The notes under the pieces were generated by a model. It was not told where the DNA came from. It saw only the letters and a list, made by a program, of their open reading frames with translations, and made no database searches. A stretch of 63,226 nucleotides of DNA from Deltaproteobacteria bacterium ADurb.Bin207 (GTDB taxonomy: Bacteria; Myxococcota_A; Polyangia; Polyangiales; Polyangiaceae): contig MWCO01000029.1 of assembly GCA_002070115.1 (NCBI GenBank), positions 1 to 63,226 on the forward strand, given 5' to 3'. Shown piece after piece: positions 43,811 through 53,188 of this stretch (positions are counted from its first letter, which is position 1; the number at the start of each line of letters is the position of its first letter). Position numbers and translations under genes: made by a program.

Positions 43811-45559
43811 ATGTCTTTTCACGCACGACAACTGACCGCCGCTGCCATCGTCCTTGGCATTTCCATTGTTCTTGGGTTCTTGATTCCCACGGCTGCCACC
43901 TATCTGATGCTTGTGGGGGCCTTGGGGGCTGTTGCGGTTTTCGCGACCTCGCTGGGTGTCAATCCGACGGGATTGCGGGAGCTACCGACAGCGATCGCGC
44001 AATTGGAACGGGGAGAGCGTCCCCAACTGCCTGACAACGCATCCCCTTACGTCGTGCAGGCTTTCGAAAAGGCTTCCACGCTTGCGGATAGGGCGCGTGA
44101 CGATGGGTTGGGTTCGACCCTCGAGGCGTTGGGGTCCGCGCTTCGAGAAGCTAGCGAAGGCAACAAACCCTCGTGGCCCGAAGACCTTCCCGTGAACACC
44201 CGACCGCTGTGGAAGCAACTGGCGCAAATCGCATCGTCGATCGAGACTAGTCAGCAATCCATCGCTTCACGCGCGACGGCATTGCAGCGGTCTTCGAGCA
44301 AGGTCGACGAGGTGGTTGCGATTCTGACGAACGGATTGGCCGATCGTACGAAACTCGTGACGGAAACATCCCGTACAGTGGTGGATGTATCGGGCCATGC
44401 ACGGGATCTTGGTCGTCATGTGGAAGCCTTGGCGGCGACGGCGGACTCATCGGCATCGAGCATTGTGCAGATGACGATCACGAACAACGAAGTTGCCACG
44501 AGCGTGGGGGATCTTGCGATGAGTGTTCGAGACACGGCGTCTTCGATAGAGCAGATGGCGTACTCCATCAAAGAGGTGGCAAAAAATGTAGATGCGCTTT
44601 CGTTGACGACCGAGGAGACGAGTTCCTCGATGAATGAGATGGATGTTTCGATCGATCAAGTGCAATCCAATGCCAACGAGACCGCGCGGTTGAGTGAAGA
44701 AGTGGCGCAAGATGCGGAGCGTGGGGCGGAAGCGATTCTCAAAACCATAGGAGAGATCTATCGCATCAAGGAATCCACAGGGGAAGCGGTGTCGGTGATC
44801 TCGAATCTCGGTTCGAAAATCGAAGCGATAGGACAGATACTCAACGTGATCGATGACGTTGCGGAGCAAACGAATCTATTGGCGTTGAATGCGGCCATCA
44901 TCGCCGCGCAGGCGGGTGAGCATGGTAAAGGTTTTGCGGTTGTGGCCGATGAGATCAAGGATCTTGCGGAGCGCGCCGGAGCGAGTACCAAGGAAATTGC
45001 CGAGCTTACGAAGACGATCCAGAACGAGTCCAAAAATGCTGTCATCGCCGTGGAGCGCGGTGCCAAGAACGTGGATCGTGGAGTCGAGGTGTCGAATGAA
45101 GCAGAGCATGCGCTCAAAAAAATTCTTGAGAGTTCCCAGAAGTCGACGAACATGGTTCGAGCGATTGCTCGCGCGACGGTAGAGCAGGCGAAGGGGTCTC
45201 GGCAGGTGACCGATGCCATTGGGCGGATAGCGGAGACAGTTCAGCAGATTGCGGTGGCCACGGCGGAGCAAGCGCGCGGTTCCGAACTCATCATGCGAAG
45301 CGTGGACCGGATGCGCGCGATTACGCAACAAGTCGAGCAGTCGAGCCAAGATCAAGCGAAAGGGGGACGGGACGTGACAGCGTCGATGGAGAGCATTACA
45401 TCGTTGCTCGAACAGCTTTCTCATGCGCATCGAGCGTTGTCACGAGGTGCGGACTCGTTGGTGGCGTCCGCCACGCAATGGGAACAAGCCATCGAGCAAG
45501 AAGAGTCGGCGTTGCATCAACTCAGCGGCGAGACGTTACGTTTGCGTGATCTGCGGTGA
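43811..45559 (+). CDS. Methyl-accepting chemotaxis-type transducer with no periplasmic domain
   Basis: A 582-residue protein; the ATG at 43811 is preferred over an upstream in-frame start at 43799. Two hydrophobic segments follow each other at about residues 8-25 and 28-48 with no loop to speak of, so there is no extracellular sensor. A helical linker leads to a long coiled-coil signalling region. The tip is the conserved hairpin EQTNLLALNAAIIAAQAGEHGKG (as NLLALNAAIIAA then GEHGKGFAVVADEIK), which binds CheA/CheW. The C-terminus lacks a CheR-docking pentapeptide. Input probably comes from the membrane or cytoplasm. No cheA or cheW is in the window. Confidence 0.92.
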   Translation: MSFHARQLTAAAIVLGISIVLGFLIPTAATYLMLVGALGAVAVFATSLGVNPTGLRELPTAIAQLERGERPQLPDNASPYVVQAFEKASTLADRARDDGLGSTLEALGSALREASEGNKPSWPEDLPVNTRPLWKQLAQIASSIETSQQSIASRATALQRSSSKVDEVVAILTNGLADRTKLVTETSRTVVDVSGHARDLGRHVEALAATADSSASSIVQMTITNNEVATSVGDLAMSVRDTASSIEQMAYSIKEVAKNVDALSLTTEETSSSMNEMDVSIDQVQSNANETARLSEEVAQDAERGAEAILKTIGEIYRIKESTGEAVSVISNLGSKIEAIGQILNVIDDVAEQTNLLALNAAIIAAQAGEHGKGFAVVADEIKDLAERAGASTKEIAELTKTIQNESKNAVIAVERGAKNVDRGVEVSNEAEHALKKILESSQKSTNMVRAIARATVEQAKGSRQVTDAIGRIAETVQQIAVATAEQARGSELIMRSVDRMRAITQQVEQSSQDQAKGGRDVTASMESITSLLEQLSHAHRALSRGADSLVASATQWEQAIEQEESALHQLSGETLRLRDLR

Positions 45560-45737
45560 ACAAAGAGGTTTTGGACCCAAGGGGGGGGACGGTCTTCGTT
45601 GTCTGACGAACCTTGGCGCGGCGAAGGGTTCGCTGTCCGGATGAATGGGAGCTAGGTCGCGCGTGAGGGTAGCTGATCGCAGGAAGCGTATTGGCACGCG
45701 GTGTTCTCGAGATTGGAAGACGGATGAAATCGGGGGG

Positions 45738-47138
45738 TCATTCACCGGAGGATAGGCGTCGTTCGATTTCTTCGAGGTGTGCGCGCAACTCGGGATCGTG
45801 ATCTCGCATGGCTTCGACTTTTCGGACGGCGCTCATGACGGTGGTGTGATCGCGATTGGCGAAGGCGCGTCCGATTTCTGGAAATGAGCACTTGAGCCGT
45901 TGGCGGCACAGGAACATGGCGATGTGCCGAGCGCGAGACACGCTGCGATGTCGGGCCTTGGACAGCATGTCCGAGGTTTCCACGTGAAAGTGGCGGCAAA
46001 CGACTTGTTGGATGTATTCGACGGTGGGGGTGGGTTTTCTCGTGGGTTGTGCAGAGGAAAGCTCGTGTTCGGCGAACGACAGGTCGAGAGGACAGCCGAG
46101 AAGGGATGATTTGGCGATGAGCCGAATGAGCATACCTTCGAGTTCCCGCACGTTGGACTGAACGGTTTGAGCAAGCAAAACAGCTACTTCTTCCGGCAGG
46201 TCCACATTCTCGATCTTTGCTTTTTTTCGTACGATGGCGACACGAGTTTCGAATTCCGGTGTTTGCACGTCAGCCACCAACCCCCACGTGAAACGCGACA
46301 CCAACCGTTGTTCCATGCGATCGAGTTGTTGTGGATACTTGTCGGCCGCGAGCACGATTTGTTTGTCGCATGCGTGCAGGAAGTTGAACGTGTTGAAAAA
46401 TTCCTCCTGCGTTTGCGTTCGTCCGGCAAGGGATTGGACGTCATCGATCAAAAGCGCATCGCATTGGTGGTATCGGGCTCGAAACTCGTCCATGCGACGG
46501 TCCGAGATGGAGTTGATGTACTCGCTGGTGAAAGAGTCCGCCGATCCGTAGGCGATACGAGCGGAGGGACGTTCGGAGCGTATGCGCAGGGCAATGGCGT
46601 GCAGCAGGTGGGTTTTGCCCAATCCGGTGCTTCCGCACAAGAAAAGGGGATTATAACGTCGTCCTGCCCCCCCGGAGGCTGTCGAAGCGGCGGCGAAAGC
46701 AAGTTGGTTGCTGGGGCCGACGACGAAGTTGTCGAAAGTGTTTTTGGGGTTGACGCCAAGCAGGGCGGCGGTGGAGGCGGGTCGTTTGGACTCGCGGATC
46801 ACGGGCTGTGGTTCAGGCTCGACGATCTGAATGGCCCTGGGGATGACGGGATCAGGAATGCGTTTGGAGCTGACGGGGCTATCCAGATCTGAATCGATGG
46901 TCCAGACGACATCGAGCGAGGAGCCTGTTGTCTGTTCGATGATGTGAAGCAAGGCAGGCTGAAAGTGATCCCTGATCCAGTCCCTTACGAATTCGTCGCG
47001 TGCTCGAAGATGGAGTTTTCCGTCTACGAGGCCATCGAATTGCACGCCCGCAAACCAAGTGTCAAAGGACGCGGGGGAGTGCTCGCGCACTTTTGCGATG
47101 GCATCTTCCCACACCTGGCTGTGGATTCTTTCTATCAC
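45738..47138 (-). CDS. dnaA: Chromosomal replication initiator DnaA
   Basis: A 466-residue DnaA. The GTG at 47138 follows AGTAGGGAAAAC at a good distance. The longer frame reaching a GTG at 47234 would put coding sequence across DnaA boxes, so I reject it. Domain I (VWEDAIAKV to FDTWFAGV) is followed by a variable linker. Domain III has Walker A GSTGLGKTH, Walker B CDALLIDDVQSL and the sensor region LVSRFTWGL. Domain IV has the DNA-binding helix-turn-helix RSVSRARHIAMFLCRQ and the signature ANRDHTTV. All key residues are present. It starts replication by binding the boxes found just upstream. Confidence 0.96.
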   Translation of the reverse strand: MIERIHSQVWEDAIAKVREHSPASFDTWFAGVQFDGLVDGKLHLRARDEFVRDWIRDHFQPALLHIIEQTTGSSLDVVWTIDSDLDSPVSSKRIPDPVIPRAIQIVEPEPQPVIRESKRPASTAALLGVNPKNTFDNFVVGPSNQLAFAAASTASGGAGRRYNPLFLCGSTGLGKTHLLHAIALRIRSERPSARIAYGSADSFTSEYINSISDRRMDEFRARYHQCDALLIDDVQSLAGRTQTQEEFFNTFNFLHACDKQIVLAADKYPQQLDRMEQRLVSRFTWGLVADVQTPEFETRVAIVRKKAKIENVDLPEEVAVLLAQTVQSNVRELEGMLIRLIAKSSLLGCPLDLSFAEHELSSAQPTRKPTPTVEYIQQVVCRHFHVETSDMLSKARHRSVSRARHIAMFLCRQRLKCSFPEIGRAFANRDHTTVMSAVRKVEAMRDHDPELRAHLEEIERRLSSGE

Positions 47139-47884
47139 GTTTTCCCTACTAGTAACGGTAATGAGATTGATGTCTCCCGACTTGTCCACAGGTTTTCCAC
47201 ACCCTCGAACCAACGACCGAATCGAGTTATCCACATGCTGTGGATAACCAGTGGACAGTCAGACCAAATTTCCCCTCGAACACCGCAATGAGATTCCCCG
47301 TGTACTTGCGGATACTATTATCCCGTACATGCTCGAAGTGTCGGCTCGTCAAAAAATGTCAGCGACACTGATTCCAATTTTGCTTGAGTCGCTTGTCGAA
47401 CCCACGCGGTGGGAACGTCAACGTGAGCGAACCCAGTGTTTAGAACGTCACGACGAAGACGTCCACGATGATCTTTCGTGGACTGGGCAACACAATGGAA
47501 TGGCGTCGAATTTTTTTGCCGGGGCGTCGCGCGAGACAGATTTCGCTTGTGATGGAGAGGTTCGACGCTGCGAGGCAAGTTTGTAACTCTTGGAAGGAAC
47601 AATCGATTTGGGATTGATGCGGCCTCGGTGTCTCTCGTCGCTGCACCAATATTGCTGATCCATGAAGTCAAGGGAGGAATGATGTCGACGTGCTCATGGG
47701 GGGAGATTATCGTAATTCGTGACAAAATATCGGAATACGTGAACTTGTTGTGGTGGCGTTTGGGTGCAGGAGTCTTGGATGCCGGGGCCTTCGGACGGTG
47801 GTTCATCTGATATTTTGGCCAAAATCTTGCCGAAAGGGGGCAAGGGGATGTAGCACCCTCGTACAACCCCAACGTCGGTTCATC
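47139..47884. other. dnaA upstream region, candidate oriC with inverted repeats
   Basis: These 746 bp lie between dnaA and the porin-like gene. Beside the DnaA boxes (47182-47247) I see CCCAC-GCG-GTGGG at 47401-47413, GTCCACGA-TGATCTT-TCGTGGAC at 47461-47483 and the 14-bp palindrome ATTTTGGCCAAAAT at 47812-47825. AT-rich stretches near 47318-47335 and 47705-47750 could be unwinding sites. A 111-codon plus-strand frame at 47251-47586 begins at a GTG beside the DnaA boxes and lacks a ribosome binding site, so I do not call it. Confidence 0.6.
47182..47247. other. DnaA-box cluster
   Basis: TTGTCCACA at 47182-47190 and TTTTCCACA at 47193-47201 each differ by one base from the consensus TTATCCACA. 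An exact box is at 47227-47235, and an exact reverse box TGTGGATAA at 47239-47247, with 3 bp between. They lie 44 bp from the dnaA start. The cluster should bind DnaA and serve replication start or dnaA autoregulation. Confidence 0.85.
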
Positions 47885-48853
47885 ATGCCCCGAATCCGCG
47901 TATTGGCCTTAACGGCAACACTTTTTATTTTTGCAGGTACGATCCCCAACGCCCATGCGGATCGAAGCCGTCTTCCTCCGGAGATTGGTTATAACTACGG
48001 GGAGGTGGAAGACGCTCGATGGGCGGCGACGTCGGGTGCGTTGCGGGCGGTTGGCAACGGGATCACGGGTATCTGGGGCAATCCGGCGAGTCTTGCTCAG
48101 GCGCAAGTGTACCATATTGGTGCGATTGCGGGGGTTTGGCCCGAAGCCAAGCGTCAATCGTACGGGGTGGGGGCGATGGATTCGGTGACCTCCCGGTTGG
48201 CGGCTGGACTTGGATTTGTTTGGAGCGATCAAGATCCGGACGGATTGAAGCGAGAGTCTCGGGACCTTCGTCTTGCTTTGGCCTATCCGTTTTCGCCTGC
48301 GGTTTCTTTTGGTCTCACGGGTCGGTACCTGCACTTGAAGCAGGACGGGCTTGGTCCTTTGGGGCAGAGTTATGCATCGGGGGGGCTGGCGGACGAGGCG
48401 ATGCTCGAGGGTTTTTCGTTTGATGCGGGTCTTCGGATCGCGCCTTCCGAAAACTTTTCCTTTGGCCTGCTTGGTTCGAATCTATCCAATCCGGGACATG
48501 GGCTTCAGCCGACGACGGCCGGAGGGGGCTTGGGTGTGGGGACGCGTGACTTCGTCATCGAGGCGGATGTGCTTGCGGACTTTACGACGTGGCAAAAGAC
48601 GACGACGCGAGCGATGGCGGGGGCCGAATTTTTGGCGGGAAATAACTTCCCCCTTCGTCTTGGCTATCGATACGACGCGGGAGCGTCTTCCCATGCCATC
48701 TCCGGCGGGCTTGGCTACATCGACCCGGCGTTTTCGGTCGAGCTTGGGGCGCGACGATCGGTAGCGGGCGATGGGCATACGGTGCTTGTTTTCACGGTTC
48801 AGTATTTTGTCGAGTCGAGTGGGATGACGCGTGCGCCTAGCGCGGCGTTTTGA
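47885..48853 (+). CDS. Outer-membrane beta-barrel protein (PorV/PorQ- or FadL-like)
   Basis: A 322-residue protein starting at the ATG at 47885. The signal peptide (VLALTATLFIFAG) ends at NAHA. The mature part has alternating hydrophobic strands and Gly/Asn turns (GITGIWGNPASLAQAQVYHIG is the usual opening of this fold, residues 57-77, shown as GIWGNPASLAQ). The pattern of strands (SFGLTGRYLHL, FSFGLLGSNLSNPG, FPLRLGYRYDAG, HTVLVFTVQYFV) fits a 10- to 14-stranded barrel. Such proteins act as outer-membrane channels or secretion-associated barrels. A hairpin 20 bp after the stop may end the transcript. Confidence 0.75.
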   Translation: MPRIRVLALTATLFIFAGTIPNAHADRSRLPPEIGYNYGEVEDARWAATSGALRAVGNGITGIWGNPASLAQAQVYHIGAIAGVWPEAKRQSYGVGAMDSVTSRLAAGLGFVWSDQDPDGLKRESRDLRLALAYPFSPAVSFGLTGRYLHLKQDGLGPLGQSYASGGLADEAMLEGFSFDAGLRIAPSENFSFGLLGSNLSNPGHGLQPTTAGGGLGVGTRDFVIEADVLADFTTWQKTTTRAMAGAEFLAGNNFPLRLGYRYDAGASSHAISGGLGYIDPAFSVELGARRSVAGDGHTVLVFTVQYFVESSGMTRAPSAAF

Positions 48854-49249
48854 GGGAAGGATAGCGAGCGACGAACCGCCTCGATCGAGCGGTTGTTGCG
48901 TGTCTTCGATCCTTCAATCGTTTCTTCCGCGCGTCTGGGGACACAACGCGACAATGGGATTCGAAAGACGTTCTCATTCATGGCGAACCGTGGTAGACCG
49001 TGTGCGGGTGTGGGTAGATTCGAAAGAATAGCACCTGCACCTCGGGTTTCTGCGTATGCGGAGTCCGGCTTGGAGCAGGAAGCCTTCTCGGGCTCGCCTT
49101 ATCGAGGCCGAGGTTTGGCAGCATGCTCCGTTTTATGGTGAGGATGAGTTTGCTTCGTGCGCTCATCCACGTGGTTAGCAGCAAAGCGGCAACACGGCGT
49201 TCGGTTGGCAAGCCCATGGGCGTTTGTGGTTGATGAGTAAGGTTTCGCG
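48854..49249. other. Intergenic region upstream of the oxoacid-oxidoreductase operon
   Basis: The 396 bp hold a hairpin at 48874-48894 soon after the porin-like gene. The remainder should carry the promoter of the operon that starts at 49250. I do not recognise a promoter, RNA gene or coding frame with confidence. Confidence 0.45.
48874..48894 (+). terminator. Hairpin after the porin-like gene
   Basis: AACCGC and GCGGTT pair around TCGATCGA, which extends the stem with one bulged C. It lies 20 nt after the stop codon but has no T-tract, so termination is only possible. Confidence 0.35.
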
Positions 49250-49993
49250 ATGGAACGACTAGGCCTCTCCGCGGCAACTCGTGCGGTCATCCTCGTTGGG
49301 GATTACGGCAGTGGTAAGACGGAGATTGCGGTGAACCTCGCGCTGCAGCTAGCGGCGACGCAGGCGTATCCCATCGCGATTGCGGATTTGGACTTGGTGA
49401 ATCCGTATTTCCGTTGTCGCGAGGCGGTCGAGCCTCTCGAACGCGTGGGGATTCGTGTCGTGATTCCCCAAGGAGGGCATCGCTTTGCCGACCTTCCCAT
49501 CTTGCTGCCTCAGGTCAAGGGCTTGTTACAGAACGACGATCAGCTTGCGGTATTGGATGTCGGAGGCGATGAGGTGGGCTCGAGGGTCCTTGCGGGACTT
49601 GTCAAAGCCTATCGTCAGGGGGTCCATGAATTGTGGTTCGTGGTCAATGCCAATCGTCCTTTCAACGATACGGTGCAGGGATGTGCGGCCACCATTTCCC
49701 GGATCGAGGGAGCCAGTGGTCTTCGGGTGACGGGGCTGGTTCCCAACACGCACTTGATGCAGGAGACCACGGCGGAGATGGTAGGTGAGGGGATTGTGTT
49801 GGCGGATCAGGTAGCCGAAAGGTTGTCGGTTCCCGTCCGAATGGTAGCGGTGATGGAGTCGATGGCAGATGCCGTGCGAGCCCATCATCCCGTATTGCGT
49901 ATGCGTAGGCTCATGGTTCCGCCTTGGTTGAGGCGGGACACGGTGCAGTTAGGTCGAACGGGACCGGAAGCGTTCCGGCTTCGTTCGACGTAG
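49250..49993 (+). CDS. ParA/MinD-like P-loop ATPase, first gene of the operon
   Basis: A 247-residue protein whose P-loop is GDYGSGKTE near residue 17, followed by ADLDLVNPYFRCREA and the DVGGDEVG switch motif. Most members of this SIMIBI-type group move or load partner complexes; the DLDLVNPYFR form occurs in genes next to oxidoreductases. No Fe-S ligands or membrane segment are seen. It is 12 bp upstream of the ferredoxin-like subunit gene, so it is probably part of the same transcript and may help mature or assemble the enzyme complex. Direct function unknown. Confidence 0.8.
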   Translation: MERLGLSAATRAVILVGDYGSGKTEIAVNLALQLAATQAYPIAIADLDLVNPYFRCREAVEPLERVGIRVVIPQGGHRFADLPILLPQVKGLLQNDDQLAVLDVGGDEVGSRVLAGLVKAYRQGVHELWFVVNANRPFNDTVQGCAATISRIEGASGLRVTGLVPNTHLMQETTAEMVGEGIVLADQVAERLSVPVRMVAVMESMADAVRAHHPVLRMRRLMVPPWLRRDTVQLGRTGPEAFRLRST

Positions 49994-50005
49994 GGAGACG
50001 ATCGA

Positions 50006-50257
50006 ATGCCAAGCATCCAAGTGGATCGAGACCGGTGCAAGGGCTGTGAGCTTTGCAACGACGCTTGCCCTCAGGGCATCCTTGGGATGTCCAAGCAGAT
50101 CAACATCAAGGGATATTTCTATGCAGAGGTGATTGATCCGGGGCGATGTATCGGTTGCATGTTATGTGCCGTGATGTGTCCCGATCTGGCTATCGCCGTT
50201 CATGGCACTGCGGTGCAGTATCGATTGTACGACTACTTCCAGCCTGAGCAGCGGTGA
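50006..50257 (+). CDS. 2-oxoacid:ferredoxin oxidoreductase, delta (ferredoxin) subunit
   Basis: An 83-residue protein with two classical [4Fe-4S] motifs, CKGCELCNDACPQ and CIGCMLCAVMCP. It is the right length for the delta subunit of a four-subunit 2-oxoacid oxidoreductase and sits in the usual gene order delta-alpha-beta-gamma. GGGAG precedes the ATG. It carries electrons from the thiamine site to an outside acceptor. It is 9 bp upstream of the alpha gene. Confidence 0.9.
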   Translation: MPSIQVDRDRCKGCELCNDACPQGILGMSKQINIKGYFYAEVIDPGRCIGCMLCAVMCPDLAIAVHGTAVQYRLYDYFQPEQR

Positions 50258-50266
50258 GGAGAAGCC

Positions 50267-51328
50267 ATGGCGAAGAAGTTGATGAAGGGAAACGAGGCGA
50301 TTGGCGAAGCGGCGATTCAAGCGGGTTGCCGCAACTACTTCGCCTACCCGATCACGCCGCAAAGTGAGGTGGCGGAATATCTTTCGCGTCGGATGCCGGA
50401 AGTGCAGGGCCACTTTGTGCAAGCGGAGAGCGAGCTTGGGGCGGCCAACATGGTGTTTGGCGCGGCAGCCACGGGCGAACTGGTCTTCACGACCTCTTCG
50501 AGCCCGGGCGTCAGCTTGATGAGCGAGACCATCTCGTACATTGCCGGAGCGCAGCTACCCGCTGTCTTCGTCAATATCGTACGCGGAGGTCCTGGGCTCG
50601 GGGGCATTCTCCCAGCACAATCCGACTACTTCCAAGCCACCAAAGGCGGCGGCCACGGCGATTATCGTCTGCTCGTCCTTGCGCCTGCCACGGTGCAAGA
50701 AGCGGTTGACCTTACGATGCTCGCCTTCCAGCTTGCCTTCAAGTACCGCAACCCCGTCATGATTCTAGGCGATGGAATGATCGGGCAGATGATGGAACCG
50801 GTCGAATTCAAACCACCGCCACCTGCTGCCGACCTGCCTTCTGTCGAAACATGGGCCACCACCGGTGCCAAAGGACGCAAGTGCAACATCGCCCATTCGT
50901 TGTTTCTCGATCCAGAAGCACTCGAAAAAAATAACCACGTTTTGGCTGCCAAATACAAGGTTTGGCAAAAAGACGAAATCCGCTTCGCCACGTATAATCT
51001 CGACAACAATCCACGATTGCTCATCGTTGCCTACGGCACGATGGCGCGCATTTGCTCTACGGCCATCGATGAACTCAAGCAAAAGGGCGTCGAGGTGGGC
51101 TTGATTCGCCCCATCACCCTTTATCCTTTCCCCGCGGCGGCCATCCTGCAGCACGCAAAAAAAATCGGAAAGGTTATCTCGGTGGAGATGAGCATGGGGC
51201 AGATGGTGGAAGACGTTCAAGCAGCCGTCGGGCATGACATTCACGTAGGTTTCTTCGGCCGTGCCGGAGGGATCATTCCCTCTCCGGATGAGGTCGTCCA
51301 AGCCCTCGAGGCCGAGCTTCGAGCATGA
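50267..51328 (+). CDS. vorB: 2-oxoacid:ferredoxin oxidoreductase alpha subunit (VorB/KorA-like)
   Basis: A 353-residue subunit starting at an ATG with GAGGAG upstream. It has the substrate-binding domain (NEAIGEAAIQAGCRNYFAYPITPQSEV, parts shown as FAYPITPQSEV), the acidic HFVQAESELGAANMVFGA region, TTSSSPGVSLM and domain II with VGLIRPITLYPFP. These match the VorB class, often named 3-methyl-2-oxobutanoate or 2-oxoglutarate oxidoreductase. The true 2-oxoacid cannot be told from sequence. With the beta subunit it forms the thiamine-pyrophosphate site that decarboxylates the substrate with CoA. Confidence 0.9.
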   Translation: MAKKLMKGNEAIGEAAIQAGCRNYFAYPITPQSEVAEYLSRRMPEVQGHFVQAESELGAANMVFGAAATGELVFTTSSSPGVSLMSETISYIAGAQLPAVFVNIVRGGPGLGGILPAQSDYFQATKGGGHGDYRLLVLAPATVQEAVDLTMLAFQLAFKYRNPVMILGDGMIGQMMEPVEFKPPPPAADLPSVETWATTGAKGRKCNIAHSLFLDPEALEKNNHVLAAKYKVWQKDEIRFATYNLDNNPRLLIVAYGTMARICSTAIDELKQKGVEVGLIRPITLYPFPAAAILQHAKKIGKVISVEMSMGQMVEDVQAAVGHDIHVGFFGRAGGIIPSPDEVVQALEAELRA

Positions 51329-51342
51329 GACAAGGAGCACCC

Positions 51343-52126
<784 letters not shown>

Positions 52127-52137
<11 letters not shown>

Positions 52138-52681
52138 AGTCATGTTCGCCGGCTTCGGCGGTCAAGGCATCATGCTCATCGGTCAGATGCTGGCCTATGC
52201 AGGCATGGGGGAAGGCAAAAACGTCGTGTGGATTCCTTCCTACGGCCCCGAAATGCGTGGAGGCACGGCCTATTGTACCGTCGTGGTTTCCGATAAGGAT
52301 ATCGGTTCGCCCATCATCGATCGGCCGGAAAGCATCGCCGTTCTGAATCGACCATCACTCGATAAGTTCCACACCCGGGTGCGTGGCAACGGTTTGCTCA
52401 TCATCAACACATCGCTCATCGACGCCACCACGGATCGTTCGGACATCGATGTGCTCAATGTTCCTGCCAATCAGATTGCGATGGAAGCGGGCACGGGCAA
52501 GGCAGCCAATATGTGTGTGTTGGGCGCGTACGTGGGCCGCACCAAGGCCGTGACGCTCGAGTCGTTGCGTGGCCTGGTCCGTTATCAATTCAAATCCAAA
52601 CCACAGTTCATCGACGTGAACCTGCGTGTTCTCGAAAAGGGCTACGAGCTGGGGGAGCAGCTCGCCACCAAGAATAATTAG
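52127..52681 (+). CDS. 2-oxoacid:ferredoxin oxidoreductase gamma subunit
   Basis: A 184-residue subunit; the ATG at 52127 follows GGAGGG, and an open frame reaching further upstream overlaps the beta gene and is rejected. The CoA/structure domain shows FAGFGGQGIMLIGQMLA, WIPSYGPEMRGGTA and MCVLGAYVGRTKAV, all family hallmarks. It completes the four-subunit enzyme. The next gene follows after 18 bp. Confidence 0.92.
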
Positions 52682-52699
52682 TCACGTCTGGAGCCGCTC

Positions 52700-53188
52700 A
52701 TGACCCAACCCGTCGATATGCAAACGACTGAAGACGTACTGGCCCGTTATCCGAGCGATCCGCGCCATCTGATTTCGGTGTTGCAGGATATCCAACTCGC
52801 GTACCGCTACCTTCCCAAAGAAGCGATTGCACGCGTCTCCGCCGCCCTTGGCGTTCCGTTGGCGAAGGTGATGGCCGTGGCCACGTTTTACAAGGCCTTC
52901 TCTTTGACCCCTCGGGGGAAAAAGATCCTGCGCGTTTGCACGGGCACCGCCTGTCATATCCGAGGCGCGCCATTGCTTCTCACGGAGATCGAAAAACGTC
53001 TTTCCATCAAGCCCGGAGACACCACCCAAGACCTTGAATTCAGCCTCGAGGCCGTCAACTGTGTCGGAGCTTGCGCGCTCGCGCCCGTCGTGGTCGTCAA
53101 CGATACCGCACACGGAAATCTATCGGTCACCAAGGTGCGCCGTCTGCTCAAGCCCGCGGAAAAGTCCACCGAGAAGGAAGCGAATTGA
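52700..53188 (+). CDS. NuoE-like [2Fe-2S] subunit
   Basis: A 162-residue thioredoxin-fold protein like NuoE and HydC/HndA. The four ligands of the [2Fe-2S] cluster are seen in CTGTACHIRGA (C-x4-C) and NCVGACALAP (C-x3-C). The N-terminal helical part (RHLISVLQDIQLAYRYLP) is typical. Its stop overlaps the start of the next gene by one base (TGATG). It would pass electrons between the FMN subunit and other partners. Confidence 0.92.
   Translation: MTQPVDMQTTEDVLARYPSDPRHLISVLQDIQLAYRYLPKEAIARVSAALGVPLAKVMAVATFYKAFSLTPRGKKILRVCTGTACHIRGAPLLLTEIEKRLSIKPGDTTQDLEFSLEAVNCVGACALAPVVVVNDTAHGNLSVTKVRRLLKPAEKSTEKEAN

Noticed and set aside
47251..47872. Open frames of 111 and 184 codons upstream of the porin-like gene
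   Set aside because: They start at or cross DnaA boxes and inverted repeats, oppose each other and lack ribosome binding sites; the region fits an origin better.
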